From Mesorhizobium sp. B2-1-8 (GTDB taxonomy: Bacteria > Pseudomonadota > Alphaproteobacteria > Rhizobiales > Rhizobiaceae), in NCBI RefSeq assembly GCF_006442545.2, contig NZ_CP083952.1, positions 2,163,501-2,227,500 of the forward strand: a DNA stretch of 64,000 bases. The letters are read 5' to 3'. The first letter of the stretch is position 1. The number at the start of each line of letters is the position of its first letter. The notes below the pieces were generated by a model that was given only the letters and a program-made list of their open reading frames with translations, did no database searches and had not been told where the DNA came from. Made by a program: the position numbers and the translations under genes. Below, piece after piece: positions 9,229 to 16,506 of the stretch.

Positions 9229-9300
9229 TGGTAGCGGTGGGGTTTTGAACCCCCGAGACAAATGCTTTTAGTATCAATAGCTTAAGGCAAGCTAGGCTTG
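9229..9300 (-). other. tRNA 3'-end-like relic (T-arm plus CCA)
   Basis: Read on the minus strand, this stretch ends in a T-arm-like GGGGGTTCAAAACCCC followed by ACCGCTACCA, resembling the 3' end of a tRNA or tmRNA. The stem spacing is one base short and no matching 5' acceptor strand is evident, so it is not an intact tRNA. On the plus strand it shares TGGTAGCGG and TTGAACCCCCGA with the tRNA-Met at 39300. It could be a remnant of an earlier integration event or part of a permuted tmRNA acceptor piece. Confidence 0.4.
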
Positions 9301-9358
9301 TCGAGACAGGCGTCTCCAACCCTTCTCGCTAAAAATATCAGATGGTTACGTGACAGTT

Positions 9359-9372
9359 GTGGTAGCGGGAGA
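9359..9372 (+). repeat. Left copy of 14-bp direct repeat, candidate attL
   Basis: GTGGTAGCGGGAGA occurs here and again at 39299-39312, where it is the 3' end of the tRNA-Met gene. The two copies are in the same orientation and bracket ~29.9 kb of accessory DNA, as expected for an element integrated into a tRNA 3' end. Confidence 0.6.
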
Positions 9373-9552
9373 CCGCTACATCGCGAGACCCACTATCGAG
9401 GAAGCACTCTTCCACTTTCGACGACGTTCAGCGTAAGCTCGAACAGATCGAAGGCGCCAGGCTGATGGGCGTTCAGCGAAACAAACATACTAACCCGCTT
9501 GGCTACACGAGTTCGCGGCCGGGGTTTTGCAAATAGCCGTCGCCGCAGATTT

Positions 9553-10098
9553 CTATGGGCCTGCCTGCGGGTACGTCTCCATGGCCTGTAGCCGCCCATT
9601 AGCAAACTGTCTATGTTCGCAAGCGCCGGTACTTTGACCGATTGTGACGCTCACTTGGTCTGACCTATCGACAGTAAAAATCTCGCTATAGTGACTTACG
9701 TCTGTTGTGGAGCGGTTGGTAGTGCGTGTGTTTGGAACGAAATGCCCGCCAGGATGAAGCGGATAAATAGTGTCGCTGTCCGATGTTCCGGTACAAGGAT
9801 TGGAATAGGTACTAGCCGCCCCCAGCTCTTTCGGCGAAATGACAAGTTTCTGAAGCCAAACCACCGGGGGAGAATCTGGCGGCGGCTTCGGTCCCACCCA
9901 CTCGGGGAATTGTTGGCTGATCAACATCAGCATGATTCCGAACACGATCAGTGCGAAGCTTGGCGTGTTAAGTTCAAACTCGAAGCCACCTGGAAGCTTG
10001 ATGATATTCTTCTGCGCCGGCGAGGACGGTCTCAAGATCCAGTAAACGACGCCAACGAAGATCAGTACCACCCCTCCATAGAACGCCACCCGGCTCAT
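9553..10098 (-). CDS. Small membrane protein of unknown function
   Basis: A 181-residue protein I do not recognise. It opens with two hydrophobic segments (about residues 4-23 and 46-65) separated by a short polar loop, followed by a soluble tail rich in Ser, Thr and Pro. This arrangement suggests an inner-membrane anchor with a ~115-residue exposed domain. It is the first gene inside the left end of the element and points toward the border. The start ATG at 10098 opens directly on the first membrane segment. That its hydrophobic pattern is coherent argues for a real gene. Confidence 0.5.
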   Translation of the reverse strand: MSRVAFYGGVVLIFVGVVYWILRPSSPAQKNIIKLPGGFEFELNTPSFALIVFGIMLMLISQQFPEWVGPKPPPDSPPVVWLQKLVISPKELGAASTYSNPCTGTSDSDTIYPLHPGGHFVPNTRTTNRSTTDVSHYSEIFTVDRSDQVSVTIGQSTGACEHRQFANGRLQAMETYPQAGP

Positions 10099-10569
10099 TG
10101 TTCACGATCCCCACTGCGCTGAAGCTCATCCAGCAAATTATCTATCCAGTAATGGCGCATCGACCCAGGGTCAAACGCAAGCTGATGGATATCAAGACCG
10201 AGGTCGGTCACTCATTCAAGATGTTCGGGCAATGGCTGGTCAGCGCGACCAGTGCAGGTCGTTTGTCAACCGTATCCGCAAACTAGTTGGTGGAGATGCG
10301 CTTGCTGGCGGGTGCTTTGGGATGAGTATCGGAAGCTGCACAAACTGCTGGTCCATCTCGTCGGCCGGGAGGAGCTGTGCGATGCGTCTTGCGACGTTCC
10401 ATAGACGGAGGGCATCTGTTGGTCCACTTGTAGACCTTGTAGGGTGCTCGACCGTTGGCCGCGGCGCCGCCAACGCCGCAGTTCGATCGACCGCATTTCG
10501 GCTGCCCATTTATGCCGGGCGAATGACCGAAAGGCTTTGACTGGAAGTCTGGCGGAAATCAGCAGCGTT
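10099..10569. other. Region without a convincing gene
   Basis: This stretch has several short overlapping open frames on both strands but none with a recognisable product, good ribosome site or coherent hydrophobicity. It separates the small membrane protein from the peroxidase promoter. Confidence 0.4.
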
Positions 10570-10587
10570 TCACGCTGGCTTCACGGC
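10570..10587 (+). promoter_or_regulatory. Paired TCACG motif, candidate SARP operator (peroxidase 1)
   Basis: TCACGCTGGCTTCACGGC contains two TCACG units starting exactly 11 bases apart. A possible -10 element, TATTTA, begins at 10591, and the peroxidase start is at 10627 after a GGGGGG ribosome site. SARP-type activators bind direct heptamer repeats at 11-bp spacing just upstream of -10. A near-identical copy (15 of 16 bases) lies at 16260. Confidence 0.5.
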
Positions 10588-10626
10588 GGGTATTTAAGAA
10601 GAATGTGAGGGTCGGGGGGAATAAGC

Positions 10627-12366
10627 ATGAATGCTCATCGCGGGGCCAATACCGCCGGGCCGGCTGTGGCGGGTGGTCAGGGCGTCGCTGCCCTTGGCGA
10701 TCCACGCCAGGTCCAGTTTCGCAATTTTGGCTGCGCTTCCGGCGCGGACGAAGCTAAGCTCTACAAAGGTCTGGGAGCCCCTTGGGCCACCCAGTGCATG
10801 TTTGCCAAACTGCTGCGCCGAATGAGCGCGCCACCCGCCGTAGCTACGAACACAACCAACGACCATATCCCCGCCGGATATACCTACCTCGCTCAACTGG
10901 CCGCACACGACATCATCCGCAATTCGTCCCTCAATCCTTTGCTTGCGGCCAACGAGGCGGGTCGTCGCAACGAGCGCGAGCAGGCACTCCTGCTTGATGT
11001 GCTTTACGGCGATGGACCATCATCGAATCCCGGTTTGTATGCCTTGCCCAAGGTTGGCGAAGCCGTCAGGTCGATGATGCGGACCGGGCCGATGGCATCG
11101 CCTTCAGCAACCGCAATGGCGATGCCGGCGGGCGCCTGTCCCTTTGCCTTGCGCGACTTGCCACGCTTCCAACCGGGCGATCTTAGCGACGGGTTCGAAA
11201 ATGGTCGAACTGACGTCTTGGTCGCGGACCAGCGTAGCGACGACAACGCCAATATTGCGCAGATGACGGCACTTTTCCTACACCTGCACAACGCAGTGGC
11301 CGCCGCACTTAGCGCAAGCGGGCTGCCTAGAGCGGACGTTGAACTGCCGGCAGGCGCATATCTTTTCGATCGGACACGGCGCGTGACGACAGCGATTTAC
11401 CGGAGCGTGCTGCAAAACGATCTGCTGCCGCGTCTCATCGCCAAGCCAATATGGGACCTTTACCAGGCTAACGGATTTCTGCCTTTGGTCGACACTCTTT
11501 CGCAAGGCGTTCCGAAAGAGTTTTCCCACGCGGCGTACCGCCTGGGCCATGCCATGATCAGGCTTTCTTATGTGTTCAATGATCAGCATCCGGAAGGGGA
11601 GGGGCTAGAGAACGTCTTGCTCAATCGCTCTTCATCGCGTCCGCACAAGTTCCCGATCTCTGAGCGCTGGATCGCTGACTGGTCGCATTTCTTCGAGATT
11701 GCGGGGTCCACGCCGCAGTTCAGTCGGCGTATCGGGCCAACTGTCAACGAAGTGCTGCTCAGTGCTTACACCATGCCGATCCTTTGCGTCGGCCCCGATT
11801 CCAAACCACTCGACCCAGCCGCGGCGGTTCTGTTGAACGAAGTCGACAAGGCGGCCCTGCCCGATCCAAATGCTTCCGGACTTTTGTTCAGCGATTTGGT
11901 GCGAGGCGCCATTGGCGGCCTTCTCAGGCTTGATGCTTTGATCGAAAAGCTGCCGCAGGCAGTGCTTGCAACCTCTCCGCTGCTCGGCGAGGCGAAGAAA
12001 CGGAGCCAGGGGATCCAATCGTGGCTTCAAGGGTCGACCGTGGCCTTCACCGCGGCTGAGTTGGCGGAATTGGGTGAAAATCCGCCGTTGTTGTTCTGGT
12101 TGCTGTTTGAGGCCGCGACCGAGCAGGACGGCCTGTGTTTCGGCGCGACCGGTTCGGTGATCGTGGGGGACGTCTTCATGGCAAGATTTGCAGCCTCGCG
12201 CGCCATGATCGAAGACGATCCAATTACGCAAGACCTCGCTGCCAGGTTGTTTCCCACTGGCATGCCCCGAACAATGTCAGAACTCATCCTCTTCGTTGCC
12301 ACCGCACTCAACCTGGGCAATGCATGGCCACGGTTTATCACCCCGCCCACAACTCCTGGAGCTTGA
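10627..12366 (+). CDS. Animal-type heme peroxidase family protein (peroxidase 1)
   Basis: A 579-residue protein of the animal heme peroxidase superfamily. The distal histidine region reads YLAQLAAHDII (about residues 90-101), and the proximal histidine lies in the classic AAYRLGHAMIRLSY (about residues 299-312). An inserted RNxxREQALLLDVLYGDGPSSNPG loop corresponds to the LDGSxxYG region. The distal motif lacks the usual Asp-His-Asp triad (AHD), so heme linkage and activity may be altered. There is no signal peptide, so it is probably cytoplasmic unless exported otherwise. It is followed 2 bases later by a 133-residue protein gene. Expected activity is H2O2-dependent oxidation of an unknown substrate. 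Confidence 0.85.
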   Translation: MNAHRGANTAGPAVAGGQGVAALGDPRQVQFRNFGCASGADEAKLYKGLGAPWATQCMFAKLLRRMSAPPAVATNTTNDHIPAGYTYLAQLAAHDIIRNSSLNPLLAANEAGRRNEREQALLLDVLYGDGPSSNPGLYALPKVGEAVRSMMRTGPMASPSATAMAMPAGACPFALRDLPRFQPGDLSDGFENGRTDVLVADQRSDDNANIAQMTALFLHLHNAVAAALSASGLPRADVELPAGAYLFDRTRRVTTAIYRSVLQNDLLPRLIAKPIWDLYQANGFLPLVDTLSQGVPKEFSHAAYRLGHAMIRLSYVFNDQHPEGEGLENVLLNRSSSRPHKFPISERWIADWSHFFEIAGSTPQFSRRIGPTVNEVLLSAYTMPILCVGPDSKPLDPAAAVLLNEVDKAALPDPNASGLLFSDLVRGAIGGLLRLDALIEKLPQAVLATSPLLGEAKKRSQGIQSWLQGSTVAFTAAELAELGENPPLLFWLLFEAATEQDGLCFGATGSVIVGDVFMARFAASRAMIEDDPITQDLAARLFPTGMPRTMSELILFVATALNLGNAWPRFITPPTTPGA

Positions 12367-12368
12367 AC

Positions 12369-12770
12369 ATGGCCGACCCCGTCGACAACCTGGACGCCTT
12401 TCCCGAACCGATCCAAACCCTTAACTTCGAGGCGACCGGCCGCAAGGTGGTGCAATGGGCGCAGGATCCGAGCACCCGTCCGCGCGACTTGGCCGAGTTC
12501 AAGGCACAACTGGATGGCCTTGTCGTCGTGCCCGAGCGCTACAAGGAAATTCAGATCGTTCAGGGATACGACCACGTCTTTTTCCTGCGATTGCCGCCCA
12601 ACAACCAGGTGACGCAATCGCAAAAGAAGCTTCAGACCGAACAGGGCGGCATGGCCGACTACGGCATTCCCGAATTCTATTTCGATGCTATTCTCGAAAA
12701 GGTGCCGTTCAACCGCGACAGCTTCTTTTATTCACGCATCGCCGACTACACCATTCGGGGCTGCCGATAG
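12369..12770 (+). CDS. Hypothetical protein downstream of peroxidase 1
   Basis: A 133-residue protein from the ATG at 12369, two bases after the peroxidase stop and with GGAG (~12356) in place. No family is recognised. It is acidic to neutral with no membrane segment. Its last ~40 residues are strikingly aromatic (seven Phe and four Tyr) and end with Gly-Cys-Arg. The tight spacing implies translation with peroxidase 1, so it may be a partner or a substrate; both are inference. Its 3' end overlaps the convergent regulator gene by 39 bases. Confidence 0.6.
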   Translation: MADPVDNLDAFPEPIQTLNFEATGRKVVQWAQDPSTRPRDLAEFKAQLDGLVVVPERYKEIQIVQGYDHVFFLRLPPNNQVTQSQKKLQTEQGGMADYGIPEFYFDAILEKVPFNRDSFFYSRIADYTIRGCR

Positions 12771-14795
12771 GGCTGGCCCCGGCAATGGCTCATGGCTGAC
12801 GACAATGCCGGCCCCGGCGAGCCCTCGGCGCAGTGTCTCGAGGGCCTCCGAGTTGCAGATCGGAAAGCTATCCATGAGCCACCTGCCGACATTGCCCGGC
12901 TCCGGAGGGGTATACCCAAACCACTCTGTCTTCAGTTGCGCTAAAAATCGGTCGGCCTCTTCGTGCGCGGCCCTCTCGTCGCCGAGCAGGGCGAGAGCGG
13001 CAGCCTTCCAGCCGCCGATATAGGACACGCTATCGGCGGCGCGCTCGGCCGCTTCGACGCAACCGGCATAGTCGCCAAGCAGGAACCGTACGCCGGCCTG
13101 ATAGCTCCATTGCAGTCGCGAAACGCCGAGCCCGGTCTGCAGCGCCAAATCGGCTATGCGGTGGGCGTTCTCGCGATCATCGCAATAAGCAAGCCCGAGA
13201 GACGCAGAGACCAACGTCCAAGGGTCATTGCCATTGAGTTCGCAGGCCAGGAGGAAGCTGATGGCGGCCTGCTGTGGCATGCCGTTCATCGCGTACGACC
13301 ACGCCAGATGCAGCTGGCTTCGAGAATCTATCGGATCGATCTGGGTCGCTTGTTTGGCAAACGTCAGCGCTTCCGCATGGCGTTCGCGCCGACGGCCAAT
13401 GCCAGGAAAGATCAGATGCCGCGAATTGATGATGCCGGCCAACCCTGCATGAGCGGCAGCGAACTGCGGCGACTCTGCGATGATCGATCTGAAGAGCGCC
13501 TCGGCGCGTTCTTCAGACTCAGGGCGCCACTGAAAGATAAGTTCCTGCGCTCTCAGCCAGCGGTCGAACTGCTCCAGCGACAGATCCGGGATGCTGGCGA
13601 TCTGAACCAGCCGTTCGGACGACATGCTTACGCCCAACGCGACCGCAATGCGGCGGATGAGGCGTTGTTGGGTCTGGTACCACTGGCTGTTCTCGATGAC
13701 GAACTGCTCGCTCCAGATGTAACGCCCCGTGGCGAGTTGCTTGAGCGTCATACTGACACGCAACGTCGGCCCCTCGAGAAAAGCGGTTGCCTCGATGCAA
13801 TAGGCATTCTCGGTGAGGCGGGGCGGTTGCCCCTCCCATTCCATCACCGCCCAGTCGCGGAACCGCACCAGGGACGCGACAAGTTCACTGCGGAAAATCC
13901 GCACCGCGTTGCGCGCGCGCACCGACCCGCTCACCAATTCGAACTCCCGCACGAACAACAGCACGCCGGCGGCAGGCTCCTGCAGCCTCGGCGCCTGTGA
14001 CCCGAGGCCGCTGGCGGGGGTGGCCACATGCCCCTTGCTCGCGCCACCGATTATGCCGAGCTTGATGTCACTGACCAGCGCTTGCGTGGCGGCTGAAGGT
14101 TCGCTGTCGAACTCTGTTTCGAGCAGGTCCCAAAGCCCGTTATAGGCTCTCAAGGCGGTTGCCTGGTCGCCCATCCGAGCCGACGCTTCCATGATGGCCC
14201 GGCACCCGACCTCGTTGGTCGGATCGAGATTGTGCAGGGCTTGCCCGGCTCGCTTTAGCGCTGGCCAGTCCGCGGCGGCTTTGGCCATCGCTTCCAGACA
14301 TGAGATAAATTCGTCCTGGAGACATTGCCGCTGGACGAGGACCCAATTGCGAAACGAAGGGTCGATGTCGTCCAGGCCATTGAGAAAGCTTTCGGCGACA
14401 CGCTGCCGCTCCAGAAGGACGGGCGGAATCCGGCCAGCTTTCAGATCGCGCCTGATCTCACTCACATCCACCGTGACGTGCGATTGCTTCAGCGTCACGT
14501 TGAGCCGGTCTCCGAAGAAAACTCCTTCGACTTCGGCCAGGCAGGCCTTGAGATCGACTACAGTTTGCCTGAGCGAGGCCCTTGCACGCGCCTCGTCCGA
14601 TTCACTCCAGAGCAAGCCGCAGATACGCTCGCGTGTTTCAAAGCCGTGGGGGCTCAGTGCAAGATAGGCAAGGACCGCGCGCGACTTGCGGTTTCTCACG
14701 GCGACCTCCCGCCCAAGTTGGCTTAGCGCTACCTGGTCAAGTGTGGTGACGCTGATCAGCGGCGCAGTCCTCGTTGGGGATTCGTGCCCGATCAT
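12732..14795 (-). CDS. SARP/BTAD-type transcriptional regulator with TPR domain
   Basis: A 687-residue regulator. Residues ~15-100 form an OmpR/SARP-like winged helix (SRAVLAYLALSPHGFETRERICGLLW…ARASLRQTVVDLK). Residues ~105-240 form a bacterial transcriptional activation (BTAD) helical repeat. A middle domain (~275-400) has the FlgO-like pattern often joined to this family (LRVSMTLKQLATGRYIWSEQF). The rest (~415-660) is TPR-like. It lies 17 bases downstream of the YcaO gene on the same strand, so they are an operon. The paired TCACG motifs upstream of both peroxidase genes have the spacing expected for its binding sites. Confidence 0.85.
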   Translation of the reverse strand: MIGHESPTRTAPLISVTTLDQVALSQLGREVAVRNRKSRAVLAYLALSPHGFETRERICGLLWSESDEARARASLRQTVVDLKACLAEVEGVFFGDRLNVTLKQSHVTVDVSEIRRDLKAGRIPPVLLERQRVAESFLNGLDDIDPSFRNWVLVQRQCLQDEFISCLEAMAKAAADWPALKRAGQALHNLDPTNEVGCRAIMEASARMGDQATALRAYNGLWDLLETEFDSEPSAATQALVSDIKLGIIGGASKGHVATPASGLGSQAPRLQEPAAGVLLFVREFELVSGSVRARNAVRIFRSELVASLVRFRDWAVMEWEGQPPRLTENAYCIEATAFLEGPTLRVSMTLKQLATGRYIWSEQFVIENSQWYQTQQRLIRRIAVALGVSMSSERLVQIASIPDLSLEQFDRWLRAQELIFQWRPESEERAEALFRSIIAESPQFAAAHAGLAGIINSRHLIFPGIGRRRERHAEALTFAKQATQIDPIDSRSQLHLAWSYAMNGMPQQAAISFLLACELNGNDPWTLVSASLGLAYCDDRENAHRIADLALQTGLGVSRLQWSYQAGVRFLLGDYAGCVEAAERAADSVSYIGGWKAAALALLGDERAAHEEADRFLAQLKTEWFGYTPPEPGNVGRWLMDSFPICNSEALETLRRGLAGAGIVVSHEPLPGPALSAAPNGVVGDA

Positions 14796-14812
14796 CCCCG
14801 CAACTCACCGCT

Positions 14813-16120
14813 CTACATAAGATCGGCGCGGCCACTTGGGCCGGCCTGATCGATCAGGCAACGAAGCCGACGTGACTGGAACGGCGACGGAAAAGGTTGC
14901 AGCCCAGGGACGAAGACTTTGGCGACGGGAATGTCAAACATCGGCGTGGTCAGATCCACAGCATATATGCAGTATTGCTTTTTAAGCATTTCGCCAACCA
15001 AGGATAGGAAATTCAAGTCCTTTTCATCATTTTTGTGCATCAGCAGGCCACTGGAAAGGTGTGAGACGAGGTCAGTGTCCATTGCGCTGGCCTCGGAGCG
15101 CTCCGACTGCAGGCGCTCGACCTCGTCGCGTTTCTCATCTCCGTGCTCTGCGCGCTTCATCGCCATCAGGTCGATCGCTAACTCCATCTGACACATTTCG
15201 AGCAGCGCCGCCCTGAGCGCGTTACCCGCATCCAGCCTGCAAGCGAGACCGACTGCCAGGTGGCGACCATCCGCGTCGAAGGATAGCGCGGCGGTCACGG
15301 GCGCGGGGAACTCACCCGATATGTCGAGAAACTGGGTGCATCTGCCGAGCTTGTCCTGCCTTATGCGTGCAAGCAGATCGGGCACACCCGCGCGGGCAAG
15401 CGCTTCCAGTCCGATTAGCCGGCCGCCGCGCCTGCTGCGCCACCACGCGGCAGCCGCATCTCGCTCGATTGTTTCCAGCAGCGCCGAGGTCAGGGCAGCC
15501 TCGTGGGTTATCCCCGCGGCGCATCCGCAACTGGTTACCCAGGCGCTTCGGTTTGCACCACGAATGAAAAGTGTCTCGGGCAAATAGCCCTGTCGTCCGT
15601 CGTCCAGCCGGCGTACGGGCACCCACCGGTCACTTTCGCCAAAACCAGATTGTACACAGAAATCGTCCAGGTGTTCAGCCAGCCGAGCGTCCTGCCAATG
15701 ACTTATACCATCTGCTATCGTGCGGTTCATCGTCCCGTGCGGCACATGCCATTCGCTGTGATATTCGATGCCCTCGCCGATGCAGGCCTCGAACGCACGC
15801 CCCGGGGTGAGGCCGACACCGCTGAAGCTGGCAGAAGCGGCCGAGGGCGAACCAGCCCAGTTGCGGTTTACCTGCGCACCAAAGAAGTAAAGTCCGGGGG
15901 AATAGCGGGCATGCAAGCGGAACAGATTGCCGAAATTTGCCGCAGCGTGCAGTAATCCACGGCGGTTATTTGCTGCCATCGGGTCGGGATCTGTATCGCT
16001 AGGGCCCAGGTAGCCAAGCGCTCCGAGCAACCCGCGCGCCATTGCATCCTGTTCAGGCGCCAATTCTTGCGGCTGTGAATAAAACCGTGCTGCCAGTTCA
16101 AACGCATTAACGGCGGTCAA
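14813..16120 (-). CDS. YcaO-domain protein
   Basis: A 435-residue protein with the YcaO fold. The segments are SGVGLTPGRAFEACIGEGIEY (~98-118), SCGCAAGITHEAALTSALLE (~200-220) followed by TIERDAAAAWW, and the C-terminal AVDLTTP…IPVAKVFVPGLQPF (~385-410). The two glutamate-bearing stretches correspond to the ATP/Mg site of YcaO enzymes, which phosphorylate amide backbones during azoline, thioamide or amidine formation in RiPPs. No E1-like partner (TOMM C protein) is visible nearby and the C-terminus lacks the PxPxP tail of cyclodehydratases. The TTG start at 16120 follows a GAGG site. Its substrate is unknown. Confidence 0.85.
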   Translation of the reverse strand: MTAVNAFELAARFYSQPQELAPEQDAMARGLLGALGYLGPSDTDPDPMAANNRRGLLHAAANFGNLFRLHARYSPGLYFFGAQVNRNWAGSPSAASASFSGVGLTPGRAFEACIGEGIEYHSEWHVPHGTMNRTIADGISHWQDARLAEHLDDFCVQSGFGESDRWVPVRRLDDGRQGYLPETLFIRGANRSAWVTSCGCAAGITHEAALTSALLETIERDAAAAWWRSRRGGRLIGLEALARAGVPDLLARIRQDKLGRCTQFLDISGEFPAPVTAALSFDADGRHLAVGLACRLDAGNALRAALLEMCQMELAIDLMAMKRAEHGDEKRDEVERLQSERSEASAMDTDLVSHLSSGLLMHKNDEKDLNFLSLVGEMLKKQYCIYAVDLTTPMFDIPVAKVFVPGLQPFPSPFQSRRLRCLIDQAGPSGRADLM

Positions 16121-16506
16121 TCCACCATCCTCGCTGTTGAAGCAAACCGTTCCCTACCGACTGCCACTTTCGCCTGACGATTTTGATCGGGTCAACAAAA
16201 CGTTGCGTGCAAGACGATCCGAACTTCACAAAAACACGGGAGCCAAAGACGTCATCATCTCACGCTGGTTTCACGCTAGTTGGTCTAATGGTCAATTCAG
16301 AGAGGTCATCTCGGAGTTGGACCTCCCAAGCCCCATCGCGACGCCTGCGGATCGGCGCGAACTCGCATCCTCCCGGCGCGCTGCCGCGGGGCCAAGACCG
16401 GATGGGGTCGGTTTTGTGCCTCGCGGCCCGCTGGAGTGGCAACGGCAGATTCTTCGACACAAAGCCATCCTGCGACAAGGCAGGGCGGCAAGATATGGAG
16501 ATCACA
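16121..16506. promoter_or_regulatory. Divergent intergenic region between ycaO-like and peroxidase 2
   Basis: This 386-base region separates the minus-strand YcaO-regulator operon from the plus-strand peroxidase. It holds the second TCACG pair and otherwise only short open frames without recognisable products. It probably contains the promoters for both directions. Confidence 0.5.
16260..16277 (+). promoter_or_regulatory. Paired TCACG motif, candidate SARP operator (peroxidase 2 / ycaO)
   Basis: TCACGCTGGTTTCACGCT has two TCACG units 11 bases apart and matches the motif at 10570 in 15 of its first 16 bases. A TCTAAT hexamer at 16284 could be a -10. It sits 140 bases from the ycaO-like start and 230 bases from the peroxidase start, so it could serve either direction. 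Confidence 0.5.

Larger units (their letters stand above)
9093..9552. other. Gene-poor left border of the accessory element
   Basis: No convincing gene lies in these 460 bases. They hold the tRNA-3'-like relic (9229-9300) and the left copy of the 14-bp repeat (9359-9372). Short open frames here lack recognisable products. Confidence 0.5.

Noticed and set aside
9229..9300. Considered as an intact tRNA or a complete two-piece tmRNA
   Set aside because: No matching 5' acceptor strand; stem spacing is one base short; no tag-coding piece seen nearby.
9393..9605. Minus-strand open frame near attL (70 codons)
   Set aside because: No family and overlaps the candidate membrane protein start; probably random.
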